A stretch of 10,079 nt of DNA from Candidatus Bipolaricaulota bacterium (GTDB lineage: Bacteria; Bipolaricaulota; Bipolaricaulia; UBA7950; UBA9294): the NCBI GenBank assembly GCA_030612485.1, contig JAUWNS010000079.1, positions 1 to 10,079 on the forward strand, written 5' to 3'. The notes beneath the pieces were generated by a model. That model did not search any database, was not told the DNA's origin, and saw nothing but the letters and a program-made list of their open reading frames with translations. Both the position numbers and the translations under genes were made by a program. Of the stretch, positions 1 through 6,354 are shown piece by piece. How positions within the stretch are numbered: the stretch's first letter is position 1; the number at the start of each line of letters is the position of its first letter.

Positions 1-26
1 CTGCCGTAGCCACCGTGCATCGTCAT
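1..26 (-). CDS. Possible start of a divergent gene (5' end only)
   Basis: On the minus strand an ATG at 26 follows a purine-rich stretch (complement of 28-35, AGAGGGGG) that looks like a ribosome binding site. The nine visible codons read MTMHGGYG plus an incomplete codon, open to the window edge. A second in-frame ATG lies at 20. Gly-rich N-termini of this style occur in some ABC exporter proteins, but eight residues are too few to name a family. The gene would be divergent from the acyl-CoA ligase, with a shared control region of about 114 bases. The support is the start context alone. Confidence 0.35.
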
Positions 27-74
27 TCCCCCTCTTTTTTCTTTATCGTAGGCGTGAAGGCGACCGAGGACTAG

Positions 75-103
75 TTGCTCATTGCCGTCGCTTTCGAGAT
101 AAT
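75..103 (+). promoter_or_regulatory. Probable promoter of the acyl-CoA ligase gene
   Basis: TTGCTC (75-80) and GATAAT (98-103) are separated by 17 bases. The -10 box differs from consensus at one base, but the -35 box matches only in TTG. The predicted start of transcription is near 110, leaving a leader of about 30 bases before the ribosome binding site GAGGTGA (130-136). Confidence 0.4.
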
Positions 104-140
104 CTTCCTATCACAATACCCCAATCCCTGAGGTGAAGCA

Positions 141-1757
141 ATGAGAACTCTGTCCAAGGTCCTTTCCGATACCACAGCCGAATTTCCGAAGCGGAACGCC
201 ATCATCGATGAGAATGGCTCTCTCACCTACGAGCAACTGAACGCTCGTGTCGATCGACTAGCGCGTGGGTTGATTGAACTCGGTGTGGAAAAGGAGGAGA
301 AAGTCGGCCTGTGGATGCCGAATGTCCCTGAATGGATCGTCGCCTACTTCGCTGTCGCCCGTATCGGTGCGGTCGTCGTTCCGATGAACACCCGCTACAA
401 ATCCCATGAGGTACAGTACATCCTTGAGAATTCCGAGGCGACAACACTGTTCATGGTCGACACGTTCGTCGGAATCGATTACCGTGCGATGATCAGCGAG
501 GTACGCAATAAACTTCCCAACCTCAAGCATGTCGTCGTTACCGGGGAGAAAGGGCGCGATACTCATTCCTTCAACGAGGTCGAGGATATTGGTGCAGCTC
601 ACCTCGGTGATAAGAAGCTCGCCGAGCGCGAAGCAACCTGCGATCCGCAGGACAATGTGTTCATCCTCTACACCTCGGGAACGACGGGAAATCCAAAGGG
701 AGCGATGCTCTCCCACCACAACATCGCCGAGAACGCGAAACAAGTGACCGGGGTCTTACACACAACCGAAAAGGATGTCTTCCTTCTTGCGGTCCCGTTC
801 TTCCACTGCTTCGGCTGCGTGATGGGGATCATGGGATCGATCACCTGGGGAGCGAGCATCGTCCCTATGACCATCTTCAAGGCAAAAGAAGCCCTTGAAC
901 TCGTCGAAAAGGAGCATGTCTCGATCCTCTACGGCGTTCCCACGATGTTCGTGCTGGAGCTCGAAGAATACCGAAAGGGGAAGGAAGACGGCTCCACCTA
1001 CGACGTGTCGTCGCTCCGCACCGGGATCATGGCCGGCGCTCCCTGCCCGGTAGAGGTGATGAAAGGAGTACTGGAGGAGCTTCACTGCAACGTCTCCATC
1101 GCCTACGGTCTCACCGAGGCCTCGCCCGTGATCACGATGACCCGGTTCAACGACTCGATCGAGCGCCGGGTGGAGACGGTCGGAAGGGCCCTTCCAGGGA
1201 TCGAGGTGAAGATCTCGGATGACGATCGCCAGCCTGTTGCAGCGAACGAGACGGGCGAGCTCTCCTGCCGCGGGTACAACGTCATGCTCGGCTACTACAA
1301 GATGCCCGATAAGACCGCTACAGCAATCGACAAAGACGGTTGGCTCTACTCTGGGGACCTGGCGACGATGGATGAGGAAGGATACGTCAAGATCGTCGGT
1401 CGGAAGAAGGATATGCTGATCACCGGTGGGTTCAACGTCTACCCCGCCGAGATCGAGGAGTACTTGTTCACCCATCCCAAGGTGCAGAACGTCTCCGTCG
1501 TCGGCATTCCAGATAAGGTGATGGGAGAGGTTGCCGTTGCCTACATCATTCCCCGCGAAGGGATGACGATCGACCCACAGGAGATCGTCGATTACTGTGT
1601 CGGGGAGATCGCGAACTTCAAGATCCCCCGCTACGTAGCGATAGTCGACAAGTTTCCGATGACCCAGTCCGGGAAGATCCAGAAGTTCCACCTGCAGGAG
1701 AGAACGAAGGAACTCCTTGCCGCAGGGCGCCTCACCAAACTAAAACCGGCCAGATGA
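141..1757 (+). CDS. AMP-forming acyl-CoA ligase (long/medium-chain fatty acid type)
   Basis: This enzyme activates a carboxylic acid, probably a fatty acid, with ATP to an acyl-adenylate and transfers it to coenzyme A in the cytoplasm. At 538 residues it is the usual length of the ANL adenylating superfamily. Visible motifs are the phosphate-binding loop TSGTTGNPKG (178-187), the YGLTE motif (322-326), YSGD (403-406) with the ATP-ribose-binding aspartate, the hinge and A8 motif GRKKDMLITGGFNVYP (420-435), and the C-terminal catalytic lysine K512 in SGKIQK. All catalytic elements appear intact. The ATG is supported by GAGGTGA four bases upstream. It stands alone, with no beta-oxidation genes in view. 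A fatty acyl substrate is the likeliest, from the similarity to FadD-like proteins, but aryl or short-chain acids cannot be excluded from sequence. There is no obvious terminator after the stop codon. Confidence 0.95.
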   Translation: MRTLSKVLSDTTAEFPKRNAIIDENGSLTYEQLNARVDRLARGLIELGVEKEEKVGLWMPNVPEWIVAYFAVARIGAVVVPMNTRYKSHEVQYILENSEATTLFMVDTFVGIDYRAMISEVRNKLPNLKHVVVTGEKGRDTHSFNEVEDIGAAHLGDKKLAEREATCDPQDNVFILYTSGTTGNPKGAMLSHHNIAENAKQVTGVLHTTEKDVFLLAVPFFHCFGCVMGIMGSITWGASIVPMTIFKAKEALELVEKEHVSILYGVPTMFVLELEEYRKGKEDGSTYDVSSLRTGIMAGAPCPVEVMKGVLEELHCNVSIAYGLTEASPVITMTRFNDSIERRVETVGRALPGIEVKISDDDRQPVAANETGELSCRGYNVMLGYYKMPDKTATAIDKDGWLYSGDLATMDEEGYVKIVGRKKDMLITGGFNVYPAEIEEYLFTHPKVQNVSVVGIPDKVMGEVAVAYIIPREGMTIDPQEIVDYCVGEIANFKIPRYVAIVDKFPMTQSGKIQKFHLQERTKELLAAGRLTKLKPAR

Positions 1758-1844
1758 CACGGCGACAAGAACCGACGCAACAAAGTGCTTCTCTCTCCTC
1801 CCAGTATATACCTTGGCGTTCTCAGCGCCTGCCTGTGCCAGTAC

Positions 1845-1880
1845 CTGTCTGCGTCCGAAGGACAGGCAGACGGCAGACAG
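1845..1880. repeat. GC-rich hairpin repeat in the intergenic region
   Basis: CTGTCTGC (1845-1852) is the exact reverse complement of GCAGACAG (1873-1880). A tighter alternative stem pairs GTCTGCGTCC (1847-1856) across a GAA loop with GGAC and, after a two-base bulge, GCAGAC (1860-1871). A related GCCTGCCTGTGCC lies just upstream (1828-1840). No T-run follows, so it is not a classic terminator on the plus strand. It resembles REP-like palindromes found between genes in some environmental genomes; that comparison is from memory. The rest of 1758-2010 holds only the promoter listed separately. Confidence 0.6.
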
Positions 1881-1943
1881 ATCTTAGCGAGTGAAACGAA
1901 TAGGCGAGAGAACTCCTTTTGCCTTACGTAACAGGCAGAAGAC

Positions 1944-1971
1944 TTGACGCCGTCAGAAGTAAGAGTATAAT
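1944..1971 (+). promoter_or_regulatory. Promoter of the VapBC toxin-antitoxin operon
   Basis: TTGACG (1944-1949) and a perfect TATAAT (1966-1971) are separated by 16 bases, making this the best promoter in the window. Transcription should begin near 1978. The AT-rich leader 1977-1997 precedes AAGGAG (1998-2003), seven bases before the antitoxin ATG. VapB-type antitoxins usually repress their own promoter, so an operator is expected here, but I see no clear palindrome. Confidence 0.8.
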
Positions 1972-2010
1972 GCTTTTGTAAGGTAATTTGTATTTTCAAG
2001 GAGAACCGTC

Positions 2011-2274
2011 ATGCCGATCGCTACGCTGACCACGAAGAAGCAGATCACAGTACCCGCGCAGATCTCACGTTTGTGGGACCTAAAGCAAGGAGATGGGATC
2101 ATGTTCATTGAAGAGGATGGCGCAATACGGGTGTTTCCAATAAAGAGGAAAGCTCTTCTAGAGATGCGCGGGTCTGTTAAGCCGAAGAAGCCGGTGAAAT
2201 CGATGGAGGAACTGCGAAAGATCGCGCGCGAGGAGCGCGTTTCCCGTCATGTCCGTGCCAAGAGCGAGCGTTGA
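2011..2274 (+). CDS. vapB: AbrB/SpoVT-type antitoxin (VapB family)
   Basis: This 87-residue protein is the likely antitoxin of the adjoining PIN-domain toxin: it would bind and block the toxin through its C-terminus and repress the operon through its N-terminal DNA-binding domain. Residues 4-46 have the swapped-hairpin AbrB pattern, with TTKKQITVPAQIS, then LKQGD and a strand ending RVFP. The C-terminal half is basic and helical (MEELRKIAREERVSRHV), as expected for a toxin-binding tail. A promoter with a perfect -10 box lies upstream and AAGGAG sits seven bases before the ATG. The last 26 bases overlap the toxin gene, so the two are translationally linked. The family call is firm; pairing with the toxin rests on the overlap. 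Confidence 0.9.
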   Translation: MPIATLTTKKQITVPAQISRLWDLKQGDGIMFIEEDGAIRVFPIKRKALLEMRGSVKPKKPVKSMEELRKIAREERVSRHVRAKSER

Positions 2275-2665
2275 TACCTGTTTCTTCCTCCGCTATCTAA
2301 CAGGGGAGCCATCCGAGCAAGCTGAAAAGGCGGAGAGAACGTTGCGCAAAGCAGAGAGAGGGAAGTTGCAACTGGTTGTTCCCTCCCTCGTTATCGCCGA
2401 GATCATTTGGACACTGGAAACATCCATCTTTCAACTTTCCAAGCGCGCAGCGGCCGAGAAAGCAATCGCCATCTTGAACATGACCGGAATCGAAGTTGAG
2501 GACGCTCGTCTCCTGGAAGAGGCAGCGGCCCTCCACGCCGAACTGAATATCGACTTCACCGATGCGTACCTCGCCTGTTTCACCGAACGGGAATCTCTCG
2601 CCGGAGTCTACACATTCGACAAAGGAGACTTCTCTAGAGTCCCCGGACTTCGCGTCTTACCCTAA
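2249..2665 (+). CDS. vapC: PIN-domain ribonuclease toxin (VapC family)
   Basis: VapC toxins are magnesium-dependent ribonucleases that cut tRNA or rRNA and stop growth when the antitoxin is lost. This 138-residue protein is a complete PIN domain. The acidic active-site residues are visible: D9 in SVDTCFFLRYL, E51 in VIAEIIWTLE, D105 in DFTDAYLA (with D102 nearby), and D124/D127 in TFDKGDF. The ATG at 2249 lies inside the antitoxin gene in another frame, and the domain begins within a few residues of it, so no later start is possible. The nearest Shine-Dalgarno match, AGGAG (2231-2235), is 13 bases upstream, which is weak and suggests coupling to antitoxin translation. All catalytic acids are present, so the toxin should be active. 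The RNA target cannot be read from the sequence. Confidence 0.92.
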   Translation: MSVPRASVDTCFFLRYLTGEPSEQAEKAERTLRKAERGKLQLVVPSLVIAEIIWTLETSIFQLSKRAAAEKAIAILNMTGIEVEDARLLEEAAALHAELNIDFTDAYLACFTERESLAGVYTFDKGDFSRVPGLRVLP

Positions 2666-2709
2666 CACAGGCTATTGCACAATCCTCTTCTTGCGGAACA
2701 GAAGCTTCC

Positions 2710-2831
2710 ACCGCAGAGGGCGTGGAGCACGCAGAGGAAAGGATTGAGTGATTGATTTTTAGCTTCCAAATCTCTTAATCCACCGACTATTCAATCTTCC
2801 GATCTCTCAATTCCTCAGCGCCCTCTGCGGT
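2710..2831. repeat. Intergenic repeat with 13-bp perfect terminal inverted repeats (copy A)
   Basis: ACCGCAGAGGGCG (2710-2722) is the exact reverse complement of CGCCCTCTGCGGT (2819-2831). Inside, the ends are also roughly inverted: GGATTGAGTGATTGA (2742-2756) faces ATTCAATC and CTCTCAATTCC (2789-2814). The 122-base unit has no open reading frame of note. It shares an 18-base identical block and other elements with 3724-3840. It lies between convergent genes (toxin and amidase), where it may fold as a long imperfect hairpin. It resembles a small nonautonomous mobile element (MITE-like), though no target-site duplication is evident. The remaining bases 2666-2709 and 2832-2896 show nothing clear. 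Confidence 0.7.
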
Positions 2832-2896
2832 AAAGTGCTTGGAACTAGGGTTCGCGCTTGAAGACGAGCAGTAGTGTGCCAGTGAACCTCTGGCTG

Positions 2897-3598
2897 CTAC
2901 TGACCCGTTCCGACTGGCTCTTCGAATGCTTCCACAGCGTCGAGGTAATTAAGAATTCCTTTCAGAATGCCCTGTGCGATCTGGTCCTGGTAGGTTGAGT
3001 CGAGCAGCTTGGTCCGCTCTTCAGGGCAAGTGAGAAACCCGACCTCGACCGATACAGCGGGAAGCGTGGTGTGCTGAAGGTAAAGCCCTTGTGACTTAAC
3101 GCCACGATCGCGGGCTCCAGTAGCGTCAACAAGGGCATTCTGCACCGACTCCGCTAAGAGGTAGCTCGGATCACCCGGTGTGCGCGTATCATCGATCCAG
3201 GTTTCCACCCCGTGAACCCCTGGGTCACCAAATGCATTGATGTGAACCGAGAGGTAGAGGGCTGCTTCAACCTCATCGGTCAGATGGATGCGATCGAGTT
3301 TATCAACGGTGACGTCCGCTGTGCGTGTTAGGATGGGATTGAGCCTGGGCTCCCGTTCGGCCAGGTTCTTCAGTCGCTCGATAATCGCTAGATTCACGTC
3401 TTTTTCCAGGACATCGCCGGCCACCGCCCCAGGGGCGCGTCCGCCGGGGCCGGGATCTAGAACGATGGTGACGGATGGACTCTCTGGCGCCACTACCACG
3501 GGTTGCACGTCAGAGGAAGGGCGCTTGAAGACACCGGCAAAGAAAAGGGAGATGAGAACCACCGCAACGATGAGCAAGAACACCCTGATCCTTTTCAT
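2897..3598 (-). CDS. Membrane-anchored N-acetylmuramoyl-L-alanine amidase (Amidase_3), with an altered zinc site
   Basis: Enzymes of this family cut the bond between muramic acid and the first L-alanine of peptidoglycan stem peptides, acting outside the cytoplasmic membrane. The 233-residue protein begins with two basic residues and a hydrophobic segment (about 6-24), an anchor or uncleaved signal, then a short linker and the catalytic domain from about 43 to 220. Family landmarks are LDPGPGG (47-53), E65 in the LEKDVNL segment, H119 in SVHINA, and catalytic E185 in VEVGFLTCPEE. The first zinc ligand, normally the histidine of DPGHGG, is proline here (P51, codon at 3446-3448 read on the minus strand). 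The other ligands and the catalytic glutamate are intact. Either the enzyme has lost normal zinc binding or the base is an error. No strong ribosome binding site precedes the ATG. It has no obvious operon partner. Confidence 0.9.
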   Translation of the reverse strand: MKRIRVFLLIVAVVLISLFFAGVFKRPSSDVQPVVVAPESPSVTIVLDPGPGGRAPGAVAGDVLEKDVNLAIIERLKNLAEREPRLNPILTRTADVTVDKLDRIHLTDEVEAALYLSVHINAFGDPGVHGVETWIDDTRTPGDPSYLLAESVQNALVDATGARDRGVKSQGLYLQHTTLPAVSVEVGFLTCPEERTKLLDSTYQDQIAQGILKGILNYLDAVEAFEEPVGTGQ

Positions 3599-3723
3599 AA
3601 TGCTAGATTAGCCGATGCTAGCACAACGGGCGCGGTGCCGTGTCCAATATGATCTATCCATCCGCCGGATTCTTAGAGCCGACGTGTGTCCGCTGTAATC
3701 GATAGCCACCGAGTAGAGGGCTG
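3599..3723. other. Intergenic stretch upstream of the amidase, no feature recognised
   Basis: This is the left part of the 413-base divergent region between the amidase and the transglutaminase-like gene. It must carry the amidase promoter. On the minus strand an extended -10-like TGCTAGCAT (complement of 3615-3623) is present, but no -35 box sits at proper spacing. I see no gene or palindrome of note. The rest of the region holds the repeat, the pyrimidine tract, the remnant and the promoter listed separately. Confidence 0.4.
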
Positions 3724-3840
3724 GATGATTGAGCGATTGAACCTCTTGGGCGAGTGATAACGAGTTCCCCGCCTCTCCGTGTCTCCCCCTCTCCCCGTCC
3801 CCGTGTCTCCCTTCTCCCGATCTCTCAATTCCTCTGCGGT
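3724..3840. repeat. Second relative of the intergenic repeat (copy B)
   Basis: CCGATCTCTCAATTCCTC (3817-3834) is identical to 2799-2816, and both copies then end in TGCGGT; copy B lacks the nine bases AGCGCCCTC that copy A has between its two CTC triplets. At the other end GATTGAGCGATTGA (3726-3739) matches GATTGAGTGATTGA (2743-2756) with one difference. Between these ends copy B carries a pyrimidine-rich stretch absent from copy A. The two are best seen as diverged members of one interspersed repeat family, about one kilobase apart and flanking the amidase gene. Confidence 0.65.
3765..3818. repeat. Pyrimidine-rich low-complexity tract
   Basis: On the plus strand this stretch is almost all C and T, with CCGTGTCTCCC occurring twice 24 bases apart (3777-3787 and 3801-3811) and CTCCCC-type units between. 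It lies inside repeat copy B. Such mirror-like polypurine/polypyrimidine DNA can form triplexes, but no function is evident. It encodes nothing convincing. Confidence 0.6.
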
Positions 3841-3907
3841 GTGTAACAAACAGCAATTCAGTGGCTAGACTACCCAATCGAGGGTTATCCCAAAGGAGAA
3901 AGAGAGA

Positions 3908-3967
3908 ATGAACCTTACAACCTATCAGAACGCGGATGCTTTCTTGCGAGAGACAACTTTGAAGTGA
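3908..3967 (+). pseudogene. Remnant of a GNAT-family gene: first 19 codons only
   Basis: An ATG preceded by AAAGGAG (3893-3899 region) opens a 19-codon frame, MNLTTYQNADAFLRETTLK, then a TGA at 3965-3967. It matches the start of the acetyltransferase gene at 5428 (MDLTTYQSADAFLKKT): 12 of the first 16 residues are the same, and most base differences fall at third codon positions. Both also share AGAGAGAATG around the start. So this is the 5' end of a diverged paralogue whose remainder is gone, not a recent copying accident. It may still be translated as a short peptide, and a promoter for the next gene lies across its 3' end. A functional leader peptide is possible but less likely. Confidence 0.75.
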
Positions 3968-3978
3968 AGTGCTATAAT
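3950..3978 (+). promoter_or_regulatory. Promoter of the transglutaminase-like gene
   Basis: GAGACA (3950-3955) and a perfect TATAAT (3973-3978) are 17 bases apart. The -35 box lies within the acetyltransferase remnant and the -10 box just after its stop codon. Transcription should start near 3985, between the remnant and the ribosome binding site AGGAGG (3998-4003), which favours the ATG at 4012 over the upstream GTG at 3964. Confidence 0.6.
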
Positions 3979-4011
3979 AAACAAATCGCTGCGCTTCAGG
4001 AGGCGACCTCC

Positions 4012-5373
4012 ATGTTACACACGGTGTATGGTTCCACATCTGTAAGAAAACCATCGAGAGGACACACGAGCTGGCGAAGGCTATCGCTCATCGTGCTCGT
4101 TCTGGCCATTGGGTCCTTCGGAGTCGCAAGGGCCGACGAGAGCCCAACTCTCTTCATCCTAGAGGGGGTTTTCCAGCAAGAGACTGATTACACCTACTCC
4201 GTCATGGTCAGCACGCAGGATAGCCGGACACTTAATGTCACGATACCAACCGTGCAAAGTTTGGACCAACCGCTTCATGCCCAGATTGCTCAATCCGAGG
4301 TATTCACAGGAGAGCCTGCGTTTGATGATCGTTGGGAGGAGACCGACCTCTCCGGAAACACCTGGACTACGCTGGTTTGGTATCACCCTCCGGACAAGCT
4401 CGTGGCAAAGCGAGAGGTAAGAATCGTGGAAGAGACTCGATACGGACCGATCTATACCTCTGCCCCTTTCCCTGTCGAGTCGATCGATCTCCCCTGGGAG
4501 GCGTTTAACTCCCTATGGGCGTCAACCCCACAGATTCAAAGCACAAACTCCGAAATCAGGGAGCTTGCCCTTTCGTTGGTTCAGGGGTGCCGGCTTGAGC
4601 TCGAAGCTGTGGTACGAATACTGAACTGGGTGCGCGCGAACGTACGCTATACATGCTCACGGGATTCGTGTTCCCCTGTTTCGAAGGCGGACGCTCTCTT
4701 CACGCTACAGAACAAGAAGGGGAACTGCCTCAACTTCGCCAACCTTACCGTGGCACTCCTCCGGGCAGCGGGAATCCCGGCACAGCGAGTCTTCGGATTT
4801 GTGGCAGACAGGGAAGACTCAAAAGCTGGTCACTGCTGGATGGCAGCCTACTTCCCAGATCTTGGGTGGGTAGAGTTCGAGACGGGAAACTGGATGCCAA
4901 CAAGAAGAGAAGTCCCTATCACCTTTCTCACCCCCCGACACATCACGATCTACCGAGGGGAGGGAAAGGGCATAACCAGAGGGGATTTCACGGAATTACA
5001 CGAAGCCCAGTTTACTATAACGGCCCACCCGGTAGAGAGAACCTCGGTCTTGGTGAACGTGCAACCGGGCCAGGCTGTCCATTGGGTGTGCACGTTGCAA
5101 AACCCTAGATGGGAAAAGAAAACATTTAGTATCCGACTTGATGACGTCCCCGCTGGCTGGTACGCTTCTTTAAGCGAAACCACAGTGACGATCGACCCGA
5201 ACGGCCCAGGTAATGGCCCAGGTAATTCGTGGGACTTCCTACTCACCGTAGTCCCCCCATCTGACGCCCTCATAGGGGAGAAAGCCACACTCCTCCTCTC
5301 AGCAATATCTGAGAATGAGCTGATCGGGCGTCTCACAGTAACGGTAACGGTGGTAGAGCAAGCCCCGGTGTAG
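4012..5373 (+). CDS. Secreted transglutaminase-like cysteine protein with C-terminal beta-sandwich domain
   Basis: The protein has 453 residues from the ATG at 4012, chosen because AGGAGG lies eight bases upstream; an in-frame GTG at 3964 would precede the predicted transcript start. A signal peptide covers about residues 1-41: basic residues to R23, a hydrophobic core 24-38 and an ARA cleavage site before D42. The middle carries a transglutaminase/protease-like core (about 195-295) with C239 in KKGNCLNFANLTVALLRAAG and H274 in AGHCWMAAYFPDLGWVEF. The third catalytic position, usually aspartate, appears to be E290 in FETGN. After it comes a beta-rich region (about 335-450) resembling the NEW3/CARDB-like domains of exported proteins. 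Bacterial members may be peptidases or amide-forming enzymes; the substrate is unknown. The gene follows a remnant of the same family as its downstream neighbour. The family call is firm; the reaction is not known. Confidence 0.85.
   Translation: MLHTVYGSTSVRKPSRGHTSWRRLSLIVLVLAIGSFGVARADESPTLFILEGVFQQETDYTYSVMVSTQDSRTLNVTIPTVQSLDQPLHAQIAQSEVFTGEPAFDDRWEETDLSGNTWTTLVWYHPPDKLVAKREVRIVEETRYGPIYTSAPFPVESIDLPWEAFNSLWASTPQIQSTNSEIRELALSLVQGCRLELEAVVRILNWVRANVRYTCSRDSCSPVSKADALFTLQNKKGNCLNFANLTVALLRAAGIPAQRVFGFVADREDSKAGHCWMAAYFPDLGWVEFETGNWMPTRREVPITFLTPRHITIYRGEGKGITRGDFTELHEAQFTITAHPVERTSVLVNVQPGQAVHWVCTLQNPRWEKKTFSIRLDDVPAGWYASLSETTVTIDPNGPGNGPGNSWDFLLTVVPPSDALIGEKATLLLSAISENELIGRLTVTVTVVEQAPV
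5203..5226 (+). repeat. In-frame 12-base tandem duplication
   Basis: GGCCCAGGTAAT occurs twice head to tail (5203-5214 and 5215-5226), encoding GPGNGPGN in a loop of the C-terminal domain of the transglutaminase-like protein. The copies are identical, so the duplication is probably recent. The reading frame is kept. Confidence 0.9.
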
Positions 5374-5427
5374 ATCCTGATAATCGGTCGGAAACAGACT
5401 TCTCCTTCAGGGAGGAACTAAGAGAGA

Positions 5428-6283
5428 ATGGATCTCACGACATATCAAAGCGCGGACGCGTTTCTTAAGAAGACTCAAGGCATCCTCGAGGAGCATGAGG
5501 TGGAGAACAACCTCATGCTGGGACTCTGCCTCAAGATGGCCCGATCATCCGAAGAGATCGAACCCGCGCCATACTTCGCCATGGTGAAGCAGAACGACGA
5601 TCTCCTCGTCGCTGCCATCATGACCCCACCGCACAAATTAATCGTCTATAGCGATACAGACGCGCGCCTGGAGGTGTTCAAACTGCTCACAGCTGATCTT
5701 CGCGCCAAGGGGTTGCCTGTTCCCGGTGTCACCGGGAGATCTGCTGTGGCAAGTGCCTTTGCCAAGGCTTGGGAAGAGGTTACGGGTGAATCAACCATAC
5801 GGGGGATGCGTCAACGGTATATACAGGCTGACCGAGGTGAACCAGTTCCAGACCCCTTCTGGCTCGTTCAGGGCAGCGACAAAGGATGACCTGACACTCC
5901 TTGCGCAATGGACACTCGCCTTCCACCACGAGGCCGTGCCAAACAACCCTCTCTCCGATGTGCAAAGATCAACGAGGAGGCGGATCGCCCACAAAGAGAT
6001 CTTCGTTTGGGAGGATGCAGGTCCGGTCTCCGTGGCGGCGGGGAGTCACCCGACGACAAACGGAGTCAGCGTGAACTTGGTCTACACTCCACCTGAGTAT
6101 CGCGGGAGGGGGTATGCCGCCGCGTGCGTGGCGAGCCTGAGCAAACGCCTCCTCGATTCCGGTTATTCGTTCTGTACCCTATTTGCCGATTTAGAGAATC
6201 CGACCTCTAACCACATCTACGAAAAGATCGGCTATCGCCCCATCTGCGACTTTGCCGAGTGGCGCTTTGCCGCGACCGCGTAG
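5428..6283 (+). pseudogene. GNAT-family N-acetyltransferase gene with a one-base frameshift
   Basis: Two overlapping frames together make one typical protein of about 284 residues. Frame one runs from the ATG at 5428 through ...GMRQR (codon 130 ends at 5817) and, if not corrected, stops at 5889. Skipping one base near T5818 continues as IYRLTEVNQF in the other frame and runs to 6283, giving the expected join MRQRIYRLTEV. The C-terminal part holds the GNAT acetyl-CoA-binding motif PPEYRGRGYAA (codons at about 6090-6122) and the family ending NHIYEKIGYRP. Such enzymes move acetyl from acetyl-CoA to an amine; the substrate is unknown. GGAGG (5411-5415) lies 12 bases before the ATG, 54 bases after the transglutaminase gene, so the two may be co-transcribed. 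The shift may be a real mutation or a sequencing error; the undisturbed coding quality on both sides suggests it is recent or artefactual. Confidence 0.8.
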
Positions 6284-6316
6284 AGGATGGACTGCGGCTT
6301 TATCCCGCTCTTTCTC

Positions 6317-6345
6317 TTGACAAGAGGATAAGAGTGTGATAGAGT
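6317..6345 (+). promoter_or_regulatory. Promoter of the regulator / saccharopine reductase-like operon
   Basis: A perfect TTGACA (6317-6322) is followed after 17 bases by TAGAGT (6340-6345), which matches four of six -10 positions. Transcription would begin near 6352, right at the palindromes at 6351-6378, so a bound repressor would block initiation. This placement also argues that the regulator starts at the ATG at 6408 rather than the in-frame GTG at 6336, which overlaps the promoter. Confidence 0.65.
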
Positions 6346-6354
6346 GGTGGATGG

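Noticed and set aside
756..1691. Long minus-strand open frame (311 codons) opposite the acyl-CoA ligase
   Set aside because: It is a shadow of a GC-rich, well-conserved gene; its translation is rich in His/Asp/Arg with no domain pattern.
2878..2894. Small hairpin GCCAG-7-CTGGC just after the amidase stop
   Set aside because: The stem is only five pairs and is not followed by a T-run on the minus strand, so I do not call it a terminator.
3777..3811. Possible CRISPR array in the pyrimidine tract with CCGTGTCTCCC twice
   Set aside because: There are only two short units, spacers are themselves low-complexity, and no cas genes are present.
3964..4011. Upstream GTG start for the transglutaminase-like gene
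   Set aside because: It overlaps the promoter, lacks a ribosome binding site and would place 16 extra residues before the signal peptide; the ATG at 4012 has AGGAGG at good spacing.
3608..4054. Minus-strand open frame of 148 codons upstream of the amidase
   Set aside because: It crosses a low-complexity repeat, the remnant and the transglutaminase promoter, and its translation shows no recognisable domain.
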